Positions 1 to 13,163 are shown, counted from the stretch's first letter. The stretch is DNA of 64,000 nt from Balamuthia mandrillaris (GCA_031835245.1 JAVKOQ010000223.1:21231-85230), one strand, 5' to 3'. Notes: a model not told the origin generated them from the sequence alone. Numbers and translations: made by a program.

Positions 1-524
1 AAGAGCAGTAATACCTTTTTTTTTAAAAAAAAAAACGATAAGGTTCACGGTGGCAAACAACAACAGGTTTTAATCCTTTTTGCCAAACGTGTCTCTCTCT
101 CTTCGTTTTTCTTTTCCTTCTCTCTCTTTCTATTATTCTTTTTTTCTATTCCTTTTGATTAATTATCGCGTTTTTGGTGAGGTCACGATTTCCTTTCATA
201 GTAAATTTTGACGTAATCAGATACTCATCTGCCCATAAATCAGGAGGGATGCGTCATCATTGCTATTTATAGAAATAAATGATGTAACCGATCTATGTTT
301 TGGTAAGCATACACGTCATCGCGACACGAAAAGGAAGCCCTTGTTGAAAAAGAAAAGGAGGAAGGAGGAGAGAGAGAAAGAGTTGGAAGCAGGCCTGCTG
401 CTGCGCTGAAGGAATACCCTTTGCGGCTAGCTTCTTCTGCTGCTGCTACTTATTCTTCTTCCTTGCAAGGACCAAAGCCCTGAAATCAGACTATTTGTGT
501 GTGTTTTTGTTGAAATCGTTTCCT
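1..524. promoter_or_regulatory. Upstream region of the WDR7 gene
   Basis: No gene is visible. The stretch is T- and CT-rich, with poly-T/poly-A at 18-35 and CT runs around 93-130, and holds an ACGT-containing site near 211 (TTGACGTAAT). It presumably contains the promoter and 5' leader of the downstream + strand gene. Confidence 0.4.
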
Positions 525-3500
525 ATGGCTTCCACGAAGAAGGCACGCACCTCCCCTCGCGCCAAAAAACAATCCTCCTCCAAAGGGCTTTGGGCGCCCC
601 CTCCTTCTGCTGCCTCTTCCTCGCCGCTGCAGGTGCCGGTGGCCATATGGGATGGCCCTCCTACGCATCGCGTGACTTGCGTTGTGGTCTCACCCGATGG
701 ACAACACCTCATAACCGGATCTCGCTCCGGCCAGCTATGCGTTTGGACTCTGTCCAGAAAGAAAGGCATCAAGGTTATTGATCTTTCCTTCTCTCTCTCT
801 CTCTCTCTCTCTTGTTCGGTTCTTGTTGTTTCTTGTTCTTTATCACTCACTTTTACCAACAACTGCACAGGTGAATGAACGGTTGCAACCTCTGATGATG
901 CTCATTGGCTGCACCTCTCCCATTTTAGCCCTTGCCTTTGGCACTCATGAATGGACTTCTGTCGTTGTCAGCTGTGCGTTCTCTATCTGCTTCGCTGCTT
1001 CTCTGTCTATGACCCGTTATCAACCTTTGCTTCTCTCCGAACATGGCTTGCTATCAACCGCAACTGATTCTCTCTCTCTCTCCCTCTCTCTCTCTCTCTC
1101 CCTTCATTATTTGGTATCGGATTGGAAACAGTGTCGGAAGATGGAACGTTGTGTGCATGGGACTACACGGAGGGTTGTTGCGTGGACAGCGTTCCTCAAC
1201 TTTTTGATCGAACGTCAACAGAAGGAATGGACAGTCCGACAAAGATGGTCACCATGCCCGACAACAGGCACATAGCTTGCGCTGGACAAAGCTCCCTTGT
1301 TTTCATTGTTGATTTGTGGATGATGAAGGTACTCCTCTCTCTCTCTCTCTCTCTCTCTCTTGTATATTTAACCGTACAAACACAATGTAAACATTGCAGG
1401 TGGTACACAAGATAAAGCGCCATTCGGATTGGGTTATTGATCTCTTTAGTTGCGACCTGGGAGGAGGCATGAGGCACCATCCTTGTCTACTATCTATGGG
1501 CATAGATGGTATCCTTCACTTCTCATCGCTGTTGAAAGTATGTGGTGGCGGAAACGGTGGCGCTGCTGATGGCGGTGCTGCTGGGTTATCTCTCACCTCT
1601 TCATCTGGATCTGTATCGACTCTATCTCCCGAGTTTGCACTTCAGACGCTGTGCCTTAGCCCTGATAGCGCTTTGCCCGTTGCTGTTAGTGTATCACCTT
1701 CACTTCAGACTCTACTCATACTTACTGAAACTCATTGGCTTGTACGTCAATACCTTTGTGAATGTGCTTGCATCTTTGATGGGATAACATTCACTAATCC
1801 CATTTCTTATTGATTTTCGCATAGATTTACACGATGCAAAGCCCAAGATTGCTTGCGTCTGTGGAATGCCCTACAATACCTACAGTTATAAAAGGAGCAA
1901 GTGGGGAAGCTGATGGCTCGAAAACTCAAAGCGAGCACAACAACAGGTATGGTGATATCAGCCGTTGGTCTGGTGCTGCCTATTTGAGCCCACTCCAGAT
2001 TGTGATATGGGCAGAGGTATGTTTTACATGTCATTATACTCCTACAAAATTAATCTGGTAATAGAGACATCACTGAGCTTATTTTTGTTTCTTAAGAATG
2101 GGACAAGTTTTATTTATGACCTGCCAGAAAAATGGAAGGACCTACCTGCATTTAACCTTAGTGAAACAGACCTACAGGGTGTTGGCCACATTGATGTGCC
2201 TCACACGAACGGCATCTCTTCTTCTGGCATCACCGAAGCGATCCAAACAAATGGTGCTTCGAGCACAACCGGAGATGGGACTGCCTCCTCCGCACCAACC
2301 GATAGAGCACAATCGCAAGGCTCGATGTTATTACCTGGTATTCATAGACGCGCTGAGAAGATCTTTAAGTCATCATCTAGCCCACATTTGTCCTCACTCT
2401 CATCTTCTCATTCCCCAATTATATCCTCCTCCACGACCCTCATCAATAGCAAAACGAGAGAGAAGACTGCTGAGTGGAAAATCACAGTGTCTCCCTCCTC
2501 TTCCGACGAGTTCATATCATCATCACCTGACCAATCCATCACTCAGACTGCAAAAGCTTCCATTTCTGGTCCAAAGCTTCCAGTCCTTTCTCACGTTTAT
2601 GACTGTGGGGAGACTTTCCTACACCAGTTTGCAGACAAAGCTTTATCCTCATCGTCTTCTGCTTCTATAAGCAGCCTGTTGCAAGATGGTCCCTCTTCAG
2701 CAACTGCTTTGCCCTTTTCTTCCATCCTTCTTCATTGTCATCACCACATGCTAGTAGCCGCCGACAAACAGGGTCGTGTCCTTGTTTGGCGGGTGCCAAG
2801 ACCCTCGTATGACTACTCTTCCTCTGCTACAATCCCAACTACTGTCAAGCCAACCGTTACTCCATGGGCGTATTCATCGTTATCGTGGGGTTGGCCCTCT
2901 GCTTCTTTGAGTTCCTCTTCCACCTTCTCCACTTCGCCTGCCTCCCAAATCACTTTTTCATTGGTCGAAGAAGAAAGCCTTACTCTCCTTCGGGGTTACG
3001 AAAACGGTGACATCAGCATCAGGGACCTGCCAACTCGTAAACAGGCCACCTCTCGACGGATAAAGCACGCCCATTCTTCCAGGATAACGAGTCTGCTAAC
3101 CTACCACACCGGAACTCGCGACTTTTTGGTTTCTTCTTCTGCTGATTGTTTGATCAAAGTTTGGAATCTTCGCACATTGGAGTTGCTTCACGTGTTCTCA
3201 CAACATACAAACGCAGTAACACAACTATACCAACCATACGGGCCTTTTAAAGAAAAGCCTGCTCCTTTTCTCTCCTACAAAACTACCACCGTAAAAACAG
3301 ACCAAACGGCGGATCGAGACGATTCTGGTGCCCAAGAAACTCATTCTATGGTGGTGGCCACCAAGGCTGGCGTTGGCACTATAACCGCTGGTGTGTTCTT
3401 ATCTGTTTCCATGGATAAGTCTGTTGGTCTCTTTTCGTTGGAAAATATGAATTGGTATCTTGCTATCCTGTTGTGCCAAGTCAAAGTCTGACTGACTCTC

Positions 3501-6092
3501 TTCTGTTGTTAACAAGCATGCGGATATTTGGAGGCCATGCCACTCAAATAGCAGGTATTGGGTTGAAAATCCTACAAGACTACCTCATCGTGCATTGCGA
3601 AGATGGTTCTGTATCGGTGTGGGAGGTACCTTTTTTCTCTCTCTCTCTCTCTCCTCTCAGTAGTAATGACATATCTGTACGCTGTATAGTTGAGTTCTGG
3701 TATTCTTGAAAGTTGTGTGCACGGTCGCTCCGCAATGGAAATACTTCATAGCACAACCATGCTTACCACGGAGTACGTACTTATTTATACAAACGTTTGA
3801 AGGGTATCTGACTTTGGTTTTCCTTTGTGCACAAAAAGGAACACGTCAATTGACACTTCACAAAGGACCGCCAAAGCGTTGAGCCTTTGCGTTGGAGAGC
3901 GTAGCCAACAGGAGCATCACTCGCCTCTTCAAATTCTACTTCTTGATATAAAGAATATCGTACATGATCTTTATACGCACCTGCGTCAACCATCTGCTAC
4001 TTCTTCTACTCCATCGGTGCCTACCACCTCCTCGACTAAAAAAGCTGGGCATCGTAAGAGCACCTCCTCAATAGAACGAGGTTCCAGTGGTGAGGATAGC
4101 GGTTCTCCATGCTCGTGGAAGAAAACGAATCCGTGTTTAAGAACCCAATCTGTATCCCTCTTCACTTATCTCATTCCCTGGAATGCCTCCACTTCGCTAG
4201 ATCGGATATGCAGAGAGGAGCTTCGTCTTATGCCTCCTGACCCAGCCATTACCGTTGGCATTCAAACGTAAGAACTACCTTCTCTCCCTCTCTCTCAATG
4301 GAACTACGCCTCATCTCTCTCTCTCTCTGTTCGTGGAAAAGCACTACTCCTGCAGGAAATATGTACAGCATGTTAGTGCCCGGAAAGGCGACTGGTGCTG
4401 GCCGGTGGCAAATTTCGAGTCACCTAACAGCTTTACATACCCTTTCTGCCGTTACAGTTATCAAAACTATGCTTCAACTGGGTGACAATAAGAATGCAAC
4501 TAGCCAGTTGCTCTCTTACTTTTGTGCGTTAGCCCCTGATATGACTCCAAATTATATAGGCCCATCTCTTCCTTTCTTGGCACGTTATTGGCAAGATCCG
4601 TTTGGTTTGCTTCTCCCTCTTTTCTTCAGGCAACTTAAAATACAAAACACTTAAACATATCAACCAGATGATGTGATGCAATCAGCAAGATCCATCTTCT
4701 CGACGACAACCAGCAGAATGTCACCTGAATCCCTCAAGTCGTTCGCGTTGTCGTGGTCTAGCCAACGTATGTATCTTTTCCTACTAAAAAATTAGAAGTT
4801 TGGCCAAAGGATTAACAGCTTACAACTCCACAATAGTGCGACTTTCAGATTCTGGAATTAGTACCGTGCAAAGTAAACGAGCGTCGGTGGTGCTAGTGTT
4901 AGCCATTCTTGCCTCAGAGCGTCCGGATTGCATTGATGAAATGTATCTCTCTCCTCCAAATCTATGCCTAGTAGAAGAATGTAACACTTTGTGGTAATAG
5001 GTTGGCACGGGAGGCTACTAAAACTCTTTTACGGCTGTTGAAGCAAAAGAGCAACAACAGCATGCGAGTTACTGCTGCAGAGTTGCTAGGAAAAGGCTTT
5101 GCTATATGGAAACCTCATGTGAAGAGCTTGAGATCCCTTGTGCGCGCCCTGTTTGCACTCACGCTGGTAACCGAGCCACCGAATATAGCTGGTATTGCAC
5201 ACCACAGCCTTATGCTGATAGGTATACAAGAGCCAAGGGCCACCATCGATGCTATTGGAGAAATTATCGCTCGAACGGACATTGGTACAAGAGAGCGCTC
5301 CGACGCGCTAGCCTTGCTTGGAAGCTTTGTGAAGAAGGATCCTGTTGCGCTGCTACCGGAGCTTCCCCGTTTGGTAGACACCGTGGTCCGTTCTTTGGAT
5401 CCAAATGTGCCTCACCTCCGCGAAAGCTGCCTTAAAGGAGCAACTACCGTTCTGCATTCTTTGGTTAAGCTCTTCCCGATGGTTAGTTTCCATCAGAAGA
5501 CCCAACGCCTGGCCGTTGGAAGCGAACGTGCCGTCATAGTCATCTACGACTTGAAAACAGCAACCAAGTGGCACGTTCTGGAAGGAGGACACAAGTCTGC
5601 CATCACCGCCCTTCTCTTCAATCGCAAAGGAGATACGCTGGCTTCTTACGCCATGGAAGACTCCAACGTTGTTATCTGGGGAACCAAGTCCTCATTCCTG
5701 TATGTCTTTGGTTCCAACCCTCACTGTATCCAAATTTCGCCCGTTCCAAAAATCTCTCGTACGCCTTCTCTCTTCTCTCTTCTCTTCGCGCTTCTCTAGC
5801 TCACCTGTTCCACGTATCGTGAGCAGCATTACCATTGCTTTCTTCGATGTTGGATGTAGTGGAGATGGATTGGGTGGACGACAAAACATTAAAAGTGAAC
5901 ACAGGCCCCTACGGCAAATTCATAGTAAAGCTCACGCATGTGAAGCGAAAATTAGTAAGCAATACAAATAGTCGTTGTTGTTGTGGAAACAAAAAAAAAG
6001 GAGGGAAGGAAACAATGAGCTTAGCTGGGTTGGAGTCTAACTTCCACATTCATCGCCTTGGCGACCTTATTAAAGAGAACAGGATCCTTTAG
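525..6092 (+). CDS. WDR7: WDR7 / Rabconnectin-3 beta-like WD-repeat protein
   Basis: Many-exon gene. The family partners DMXL proteins in Rabconnectin-3, which promotes V-ATPase assembly and endolysosomal acidification. The first exon (ATG at 525) encodes a WD repeat with THRVTCVVVSPDGQHLITG, then SGQLCVWTL, matching the N-terminal repeat of WDR7. Intron 1 is 774-870. Later exons carry GTLCAWDY, LIKVWNLRTLELLHVF, DGSVSVWE and, after an alpha-helical ARM-like stretch (about 5000-5480), the C-terminal repeats MVSFHQKTQRLAVG and IVIYDLKTATKWHVLEGGHKS. That order (N-terminal propeller, long linker, helical block, C-terminal propeller) is the family order. The linker at about 2150-2950 is Ser-rich and low-complexity. 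Introns contain CT microsatellites close to their 5' splice sites. The final exon (from about 5835) runs in frame to a stop at 6090-6092, but its last 40 residues are not family-like, so the true end may be earlier. Internal exon limits are approximate. Confidence 0.88.
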
Positions 6093-7419
6093 CAATTGTA
6101 GCAGCAGCAGCGCCGCTTTGCTGTGCTCTTCTTCAGCAAACCAGAGCCCCATTTCCTCTTCAGACTCCTCCGCCTGCTGCTCACCGCTCTCCCTTCGTCG
6201 CCATCAGCTTGGCTGTTCCTCCTTACTGCTCGCCATTCTTGCCGCGCCTCTCCCTCTTTCTCTTCCCTTTCGTCTTCTTTTGTCTTTTCTTCTTCTGCTT
6301 TTGTGTGTTCTTGTTTTGTGTGTTCAGTCTCCTTTTCTTCTTCTTTTGGCGTTTCATCTCTTGTGTGTTCGGTCTCCTTTTCTCCTTCTGCTTGCGCTGC
6401 TGCTGGAGTGACCTTACTATCATCAACAGTAGTTGTTGCTTCCGTTTGTGAGACCGTAGCAGCTTTTCCTCCTCCGTCGACTTTCTCCAAAAGCTTCTTC
6501 TCTATTTGAGCAACGCGGCGCTTTCGCTCCTCCTTTTGTGAGTATTCAGTTCTGCCACCGCCGATTTTCAGCGGTCTGCCCTCCAACAAAGCGGATGAGG
6601 CCGATGCCGCTGTGCTAACCAACTGAATGCGTTGCTGTTGCTGCTGCTGCTGTCGATTGGGGGCGGTACCGATGGTCATCACTGCTTTTCGAAAGACGCG
6701 AAGGGCTTCCAGGAGGGCTTTGAGTTTTCGTGTCGGTCGTGTTATTGGGGAGTCCTTTCATTTTTCTTTCTATCTCTTCTACTCTTCTCCGGCGCTCTTC
6801 CCGTTCCTTTCGCTTCTGCGCATCCGGTTCGACATACTTGGGAGCTGTGCGAAAGCATTCAACGCTGATGCTGCGAGGAGGCCCCTCCAGGGAAGGCCGC
6901 TTCTGAGAGTTCATGGAAAGGGACGGTCGATCCCTCACCTGAGCATCAAGAGAGTCGCAGCTGGTGCTGATTTGCAGTTGAGGAGAACTGGAAAGCCATG
7001 AGCTGCGTATATGTTTTTCTGTCTTGTTCACTGCAGAGTTGGATGCATCTTTGAGAGGAGCGCTTCCTATTGTTTTGCTTTGCATGCGAGTCCGGCTTGC
7101 TAGCGTTGGCGGTAAATGTTGCTTACATTCCTTTTTTGTTTTTTGAATGAATATCAGCCACACATAACTTGTACATAGAGAGGAAATTTTTAAAAAAAGG
7201 AGTAACGCACAATTATTGTTTGAAAGTGTTCTGCTAGAGTAGGATAACACTCTTTCACGAATTTGTTGAGTGCAGCCATGTGTCGTTCTCGCTCTCCAAA
7301 GTAAACACCTGTAGCGATAGCTTGCATGGTTTTGGAAACAAGTACACTGGAGCGAAATACACTCTTATCAGGTACTTTAGCTACATAAGATAATCGTTAT
7401 TAGCATTAGAAACGTCAAC

Positions 7420-7459
<40 letters not shown>

Positions 7460-10400
7460 AACCATCAACTAGGCCAAAGTGCTGAGGAGAAACGAGGGCG
7501 GGGCATAAAAACTTAGTAAAGAGAAAAGACTGTACAACAATGTGCCTCTTCGTGGGCCAGCAATTAATTACAATTTCATGCATCCTTTGACAGATGCGCC
7601 GAAACGTCCTTTCAAGAAAGAGATGGGAAGAAACAATGTTTAAAAAAAACCCTCGTCTTGCAAGTTAGCCATTTTAAAAAAACAAAACGTACAATGGCAA
7701 CGCAGGCATCGACGCGAAAAGGCGTTCTATTAGAACTCTGCATATCTCCTTTACCTTGGATATGCATTTTTTTGTTTCTTCTTTCGATTTAGTGATGCTG
7801 GGGTCCAACTGGTGTATTTCTTGAGGTTATAATGCTTGTTGATTACAAGGAAAAACGAGAGCAAAAACGTACAACGAGAGGTTTATCCAGCTTAAATAAA
7901 AGTTGGGTAACGGGCATCAGGACCGCTCGTAGATAGGGTTGCAGCGCCATTTTCATGTACGCTGGTAACATTTTGCCAATCATACTACCCGCCAGAAACA
8001 GGTCCGTTATTGACACTATACAAAACAAAATAATTGAATCACCAGGAAAAGGAGGAACAAAGAAGAGGAAGCAGAACAAGAAGAAGCAGCAGCAGCAACA
8101 ACAACAACAATAACCAAAGAGGTACCTGTATGCGCTACTTCAATAGAGCAGAGCTTTACGAAAAGATCTACCAGACGACGATGATTTGCGAACACGATGA
8201 TAAGGGCATTACCGATGCAATCCATTTTGTGTTGGGAAATGCCGCTTGTGCTGGAACAAAGGGCCGATACGACGCTCAGATGCGGTTTTAGCAGTACGTT
8301 GATAAAGTCATTGATGAGCTCCTTTGCTCCCTCTTTTGCTAGAAACCGAGCGACGCTGTTTTCTATTGTTGTTTGTTCGCTTTCTTCCCCATCACTATCC
8401 ATCTTTTTATATCTTTCAATAACGGCAACTAATTCCTCAAAGGCCTTGAGGTAGAGAAAGAGAGAGCAGCAAGAGAAGTTATTCACTCTTCTCATAACGG
8501 ACATATAAAAATAATAATATTACCTTTTGGTCTGGAACTTCTTTCAAAAGCCACACGAGCTCACCTTCATCCTGTTTTTGCTTCATAGCTTCGAGAGGAA
8601 CATCATGTTCACCCATCACTATTTCAGTGGGAGCGGGCTTCGTGGTCGATGAAGAAGGAGAGGAAGAGGTTGCCGGAGAAGAGGAGACCAACAAAGCCAA
8701 CGCAAAGCGGGAGCTGTATGCTGGTACCATAGACTTCTTGAGATTGCCTGTGTGCAACATGGGCACCTCTCCAACCTTTTTCCGTAGCCGCTGAATAACT
8801 TCAGTCGTTTGCTCGTTTTCTTTAAGAAGCAAACTGCGATAAGAATTATCTTGCAAGAATATCTTCACCACCGCCTTAACGTTCAATAAAAAGAAACTTC
8901 AGTATGGTAACCAAAGTAAAACACGTGTTTGGAACTTACCTCTTTTGCATCCGCAGCCAGCTTTTGCTAGAAAACAAAAAGTGAGATAGCGCAACAAACA
9001 ACAGGAAAAGGACGAGAAGAGAAAGGACGCTCTCGAATATATACCTGGCTTTGCAGATTCCGTTCTTGCATGGCTGTCAAATACTCGCAGGCTAACTGCG
9101 AGTTAGACGCCTGACAGTCCATTGAAGAATTGCTATTGCTGTTGCCACTACCTCCAGAAGGGGTTGCCATTTTCTTGGTTGTGGTTGGACTGTGCATTTC
9201 CTCTAGCTTCTCTCGCGGTGTCTGCTTCGACTCGCTTTGGCTGGCAAAAAGGTAGGTCGAGTTGGTTCTCGGCCGCATATTCAAAAATTGGTGTTGGAGG
9301 AGCTGCGTTGCGCCCGGCCGTTGCTGTGGGTCCTTGTCAAGACACAAATTGAGAAACTCCAAAAAATGTTGCGACCATTCCTCTTTACGGGTCAGTTGTG
9401 GCGGAGGTCCGCTTACTATTTGAAAGACCGCCTGTGGAAACATATGCATTAGAATATGTCGCGCGTTGGGAAAACAGAGAGAGAGAGAGAGAGAGAGTGA
9501 GAGTGAGAGTGAGAGTGAGAGAGAGGTGAGAGAGAAGGTACAGAAAGAGGCTCTTGAGAGAAAAAAGGATGAAATGGTTCCGCCAGCTCAAGTATTGTCA
9601 TGCCAAGAGACCAAATGTCAGTCTGCTCAATTTGGGGTAACAAAGCAAAGAGATCAGAACACAACGTTTCATAGAAACCATTAAGCACGAAAGAAAAGGA
9701 AAAGCGACCTTTTGGTCATAACCATCTCCAACAATCAACTCAGGAGACATCCAAAAGGGGCTTCCAATCTGGGTACTCTTCTTTTCGTTGGGACTAACCA
9801 AAGTAGTGATACCAAAATCGGCGAGCTTCACTTGTCCCTTTTTGTTGAGAAGAACGTTTCCTGCTTTTATGTCTGCTCTCCCAAGTTAGATGTTCATAAT
9901 GAGCGTTATGTTGCTGTAACTACTTGCGAAGGAAGTGGAGGAAGAACGTGCCTCGATGGATCATGCGGCGAGAGTGAAGGTGTTCTAGGCCTTTAAGAAC
10001 TTGGTAGACTATCATTCGAATCTGGCTCTCTGAGAGGGCTTGCTTTTTCACCACCAGCAAATCACCTATCGACCCCGCATCGAAATACTCCATTGCGATC
10101 TATCCCATGGGAATCACACATGTAAGAACGAGAAAAAATAAACATGAATAGAAGCAGAAGCAGAAGCAGAAGGAGGAGAAGGAGAAGAACAAGAACAAGA
10201 AGAACAAAGAACGAAGCAAAACAACATATACAACAGCAACATGAGTTATAAGAAATAGCCGAAAACGATAATGAAACAGAAATGAGAAGACCATAGGGCA
10301 AGAGAACGAGAAGAAACACAAAATGGTACCCAAAGGTCTCCATTCTTGAAGTAGCTGTTGTAGTACTCAATGCAAAACTGGGAGTTCAGCTCTTTGAGAA

Positions 10401-10707
10401 TGGTGATCTCTCTCAGGCTGTCCTTCAAGTCCTTCTTCGACTGAAAGATGTCCGGCAGCTTCTTAACGGCCGCAATGGTGCCATCCATACGATTGATAGC
10501 TTTGTAAACAGTCCCATGAGAGCTGTTTAAGAGAGCGAGTGATGAGTTTTAAAAAAAAAACAGGACCACTGGGTGAGAAGCCACCATCAAAGAGCGAAAA
10601 ACGACGAACCCTTTGCCAAGGATGTCAGTCAGTTCGTAGATCTCCTCCGGATCATGTTTGGCGATCAGGCCGGAGCTTATCAAAATGGTTTCTTCATTGC
10701 TTCGCAT
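6089..10707 (-). CDS. STE20-family kinase / RA domain / RasGAP fusion protein
   Basis: ATG at 10707. Exons 10707-10610 and 10522-10330 give the kinase start (EIYELTDILGKG then SHGTVYKAI, then VKKL). Later exons give HRDIKAGNVLL, LADFG and GSPFWMSPELI, typical of STE20/GCK kinases. After a Ser/Asn linker comes an RA-like ubiquitin fold (about 8880-8530; KIFLQDNSYRSLLL to LVWLLKEV), then a RasGAP domain (about 8440-7190): HLSVVSALC, NALIIVFANH, DLFLAGSMIGKMLPAYMK, LQPYLRAVL and FLFTKFLCPALVSPQHFGLV. The arginine-finger position (canonical LFR) reads LFL. A likely last intron (GTGCGT to TGTAAG, about 90 nt near 7200-7110) joins the RasGAP domain in frame to a charged tail with two related motifs (EERRRRVEEIE and EERKRRVAQIE). 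The tail changes frame near a CAG run at 6640-6660, either a real frameshift or an assembly error. The tail's stop (6089-6091) overlaps that of the WDR7 gene. Kinase and RasGAP assignments are strong; RA and tail linkage are inferred. Confidence 0.8.
7422..7457. repeat. (GA)n microsatellite in an intron
   Basis: An uninterrupted GA run of about 36 bp lies within an intron of the kinase-RasGAP gene. On the coding strand it is CT and follows the RasGAP exon containing FLCPALVSP. Confidence 0.85.
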
Positions 10708-11535
10708 CGCACCGCCTCTTTACTTTTTTTTTTCGTTTTGCTATACTCTAAAAAAATGCGGGCGGCAAACAAACAACAAAAAAAGACGAGATTAAGAGTG
10801 CAGGGGACGGCAAAGAAAAGCAAAGCAGCAGTAGGAATACTTTTTTTTTCTTTTGCTTTTCCTGTTAGGCAGCAACAGGCAAGCTTTGGCCTTCCTGCAC
10901 TCTCCCGTCTCTCTCCCTCTCTCCTGCCGGCAGTGCGTGGTGCCTTCCTCCTCCCTTTTCGCTTCCAGTCGACAATATTGACGGTAGGTGAGGTCATCCT
11001 GGCGCTCTGGTTTGGAAATTTTTCATTAATGGTTGGGAGTTACGCCCGCCACCGTGATGGCGGGGGGCGCCGCCGACGGTTAGCGGGTGGTTGCGGTGGG
11101 TTTTGGCAAAGCGGTGCCAACTCGTTGGCGGGGGCACCTTATTTCTTCCCCCTCCCTGTCCAATTCATAAGCCAACGAGTTACCGAAATGAGAGGAGAAC
11201 GCAATCACACCCCATAATTTTTTTTTGTTTATTATTATTCGGTTATTCATCGCCCAGAGAAGAAATAAAGAGAAAGAGAAAGAGAAGAGAGGAAGGCGCG
11301 GAAGGGGGCATTTAACACCGAAAAGAAAAAGGTTTTTGTTTTTTAAGTTTGACCGTTTTTACAAAGCAAGCAGAACCGCGTCGGGGGAGTAAAAACAGAG
11401 AAGGTACCTTCGCCGTTGTTTATTCTTCTTCTTCTGTTTATTATTATTCTTCTTTGTGGTTAAAAAAAACTATTTGTTGGGGTTTTTGAACAGAAAAAAT
11501 AAAATTAGAAAGATAAGCACCTCATAGGCAAGACA
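10708..11535. promoter_or_regulatory. Divergent intergenic region between kinase-RasGAP and RGS-C2 genes
   Basis: This 828-bp spacer separates two divergent start codons. It contains AGTCGACA at 10967-10974, one mismatch from the TGTCGACA palindrome seen in other promoters here. A GC-rich patch near 11055-11095 and an imperfect inverted repeat (CCAACTCGTTGGC near 11118 against GCCAACGAGTT near 11172) are also visible. Long open frames here lack coding character. Confidence 0.45.
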
Positions 11536-13123
11536 ATGCACAGCAATTCACCAAGAGGCTCTGGCAGCCAGCTCTTCTCGTCGACCTCCTCTTCCTCCGA
11601 CTCTTCCTTCCAACGGGGTCAGCTCAGCAACTCCAATTCGACAACCGCCACAAGCCCTGCCGCCTACTATGACTCCTCTTCCGAAGTGGACCTGACGAGC
11701 AGCGGGGAGTCCCATGGGGCCGTTGGGCGGGCGAGAGGGCGTGCGGCCTCCGCTAGGGGCTCCTCCGCCTCCTCCTTGGCTTCTTCGGGAGTGGCCTCGC
11801 TGCTGCCGCGCGGGATTATTCCCACGGGCGGGGAGGTGGAGATGTTGAAGGACGAGGAAATCACCCCCGAGAACATTGTGAAGGACGAGCTGTTGAAGAC
11901 TATGTTCAGAGTCTTCCTGGCCAAGAGCTTCTGTTCTGAGAATTTTGACTTTTACCTTGCCGTGGAAGACTTCAAACATAACCATAGGGTTTGTTGTTTT
12001 TTTTGTGTATTTTTTTTGTGCGTTTTGTGTTTTAATTCTGTTCTTTTTCTTACGCTTTGTTCTTGCTGTAATGCTGACAATAGATAGGAATACCGGCACC
12101 TGCTCTTCGCGAACGAGCTTTTGATATTTATGAAAAATACTTGAAAGAGGTCTTAGCACTTCTTGTTCTTGTTCTTGTTCTTCTTGTTCTTCTTCTTCTT
12201 GTTCTTCTTGTTCTTCTTGTTCTTCTTGTTCTTGTTCTTGTTCTTGTTCTTCTTGTTCTTCTTGTTCTTGTTCTTCTTCTTCTTCTTCTTGTTCTTCTTC
12301 TTCTTCTTCCACTTCTGCTCCTCCTCTTTGTTTCTTCTTTTGTTCTCTCTCTTTCTTTGTTTCCATACTCTGTAGTTATTATCTTCATTACTCATTTATA
12401 TCTCTTGCAGGAGAGTGACTCAGAGATCAACGTCAACACTAAAGTGAAACAACAAATGCAAGAGGAGAAGAACAACCTGGAGGCCTCCACCGGCACTCCC
12501 AATATTAACTTTTTCGAAGAGGCCCAAAAGTCCATCAGCTTTCTTCTTCAAACGGACACCGTCCCCAAGTTCCTCTCTAGCAGCGACTACAAAACTGTCA
12601 AAGGTTCGTTTCCTGTTATCCTCCTTTTCCTTCTTCCACACTAACGGCACAAAATGAAGAATTAAGAGAAGTGGAACATAAGCTACCAAATCTCTTAGGA
12701 ACATTAGCAGCTTTGAAGGAGGAGATTGAGAAGGTAGAAACAGAAGTGGACCACTTCAGCAACAAAAAAGAAATGCTGGAGGAGTACGTTCGCAACTCAG
12801 TGGCAGAGGCGGACCGCATGCTCAAGGAACGTAACGATCAGCTGGAAGAGATGGAAAAGGAGCGAGTGAGAAGGGAAAAGGAGGCGGAGAAGGAGAGGCT
12901 CAAGAAGGAAAAAGAAGCAGAGAAGGAGAGGCTCAAGAAAGAAAGAGAGGAGAGAAAGAAAGAGGGAGGTGGAGGAGGCGTCTTTCAGGACTCCATCATG
13001 GGATCAATGGGCCTTGCCAACTTGGGACCGCCCAGACCCAAAAAGAAGGAACACAAGATCAAACTTGGAGAGGATTCCTACATCTTCTACGTTGATGGTA
13101 ATGCCTCCTTTCTCTTCTGTAGT

Positions 13124-13163
<40 letters not shown>

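Noticed and set aside
10573-11217. 214-codon plus-strand frame upstream of the RGS gene
   Set aside because: It begins antisense to the first kinase exon and runs through promoter sequence without any recognisable motif.
11548-12366. 272-codon minus-strand frame across the RGS gene
   Set aside because: It is made by the CTT/GTT intron repeat and the antisense of a Ser-rich exon.
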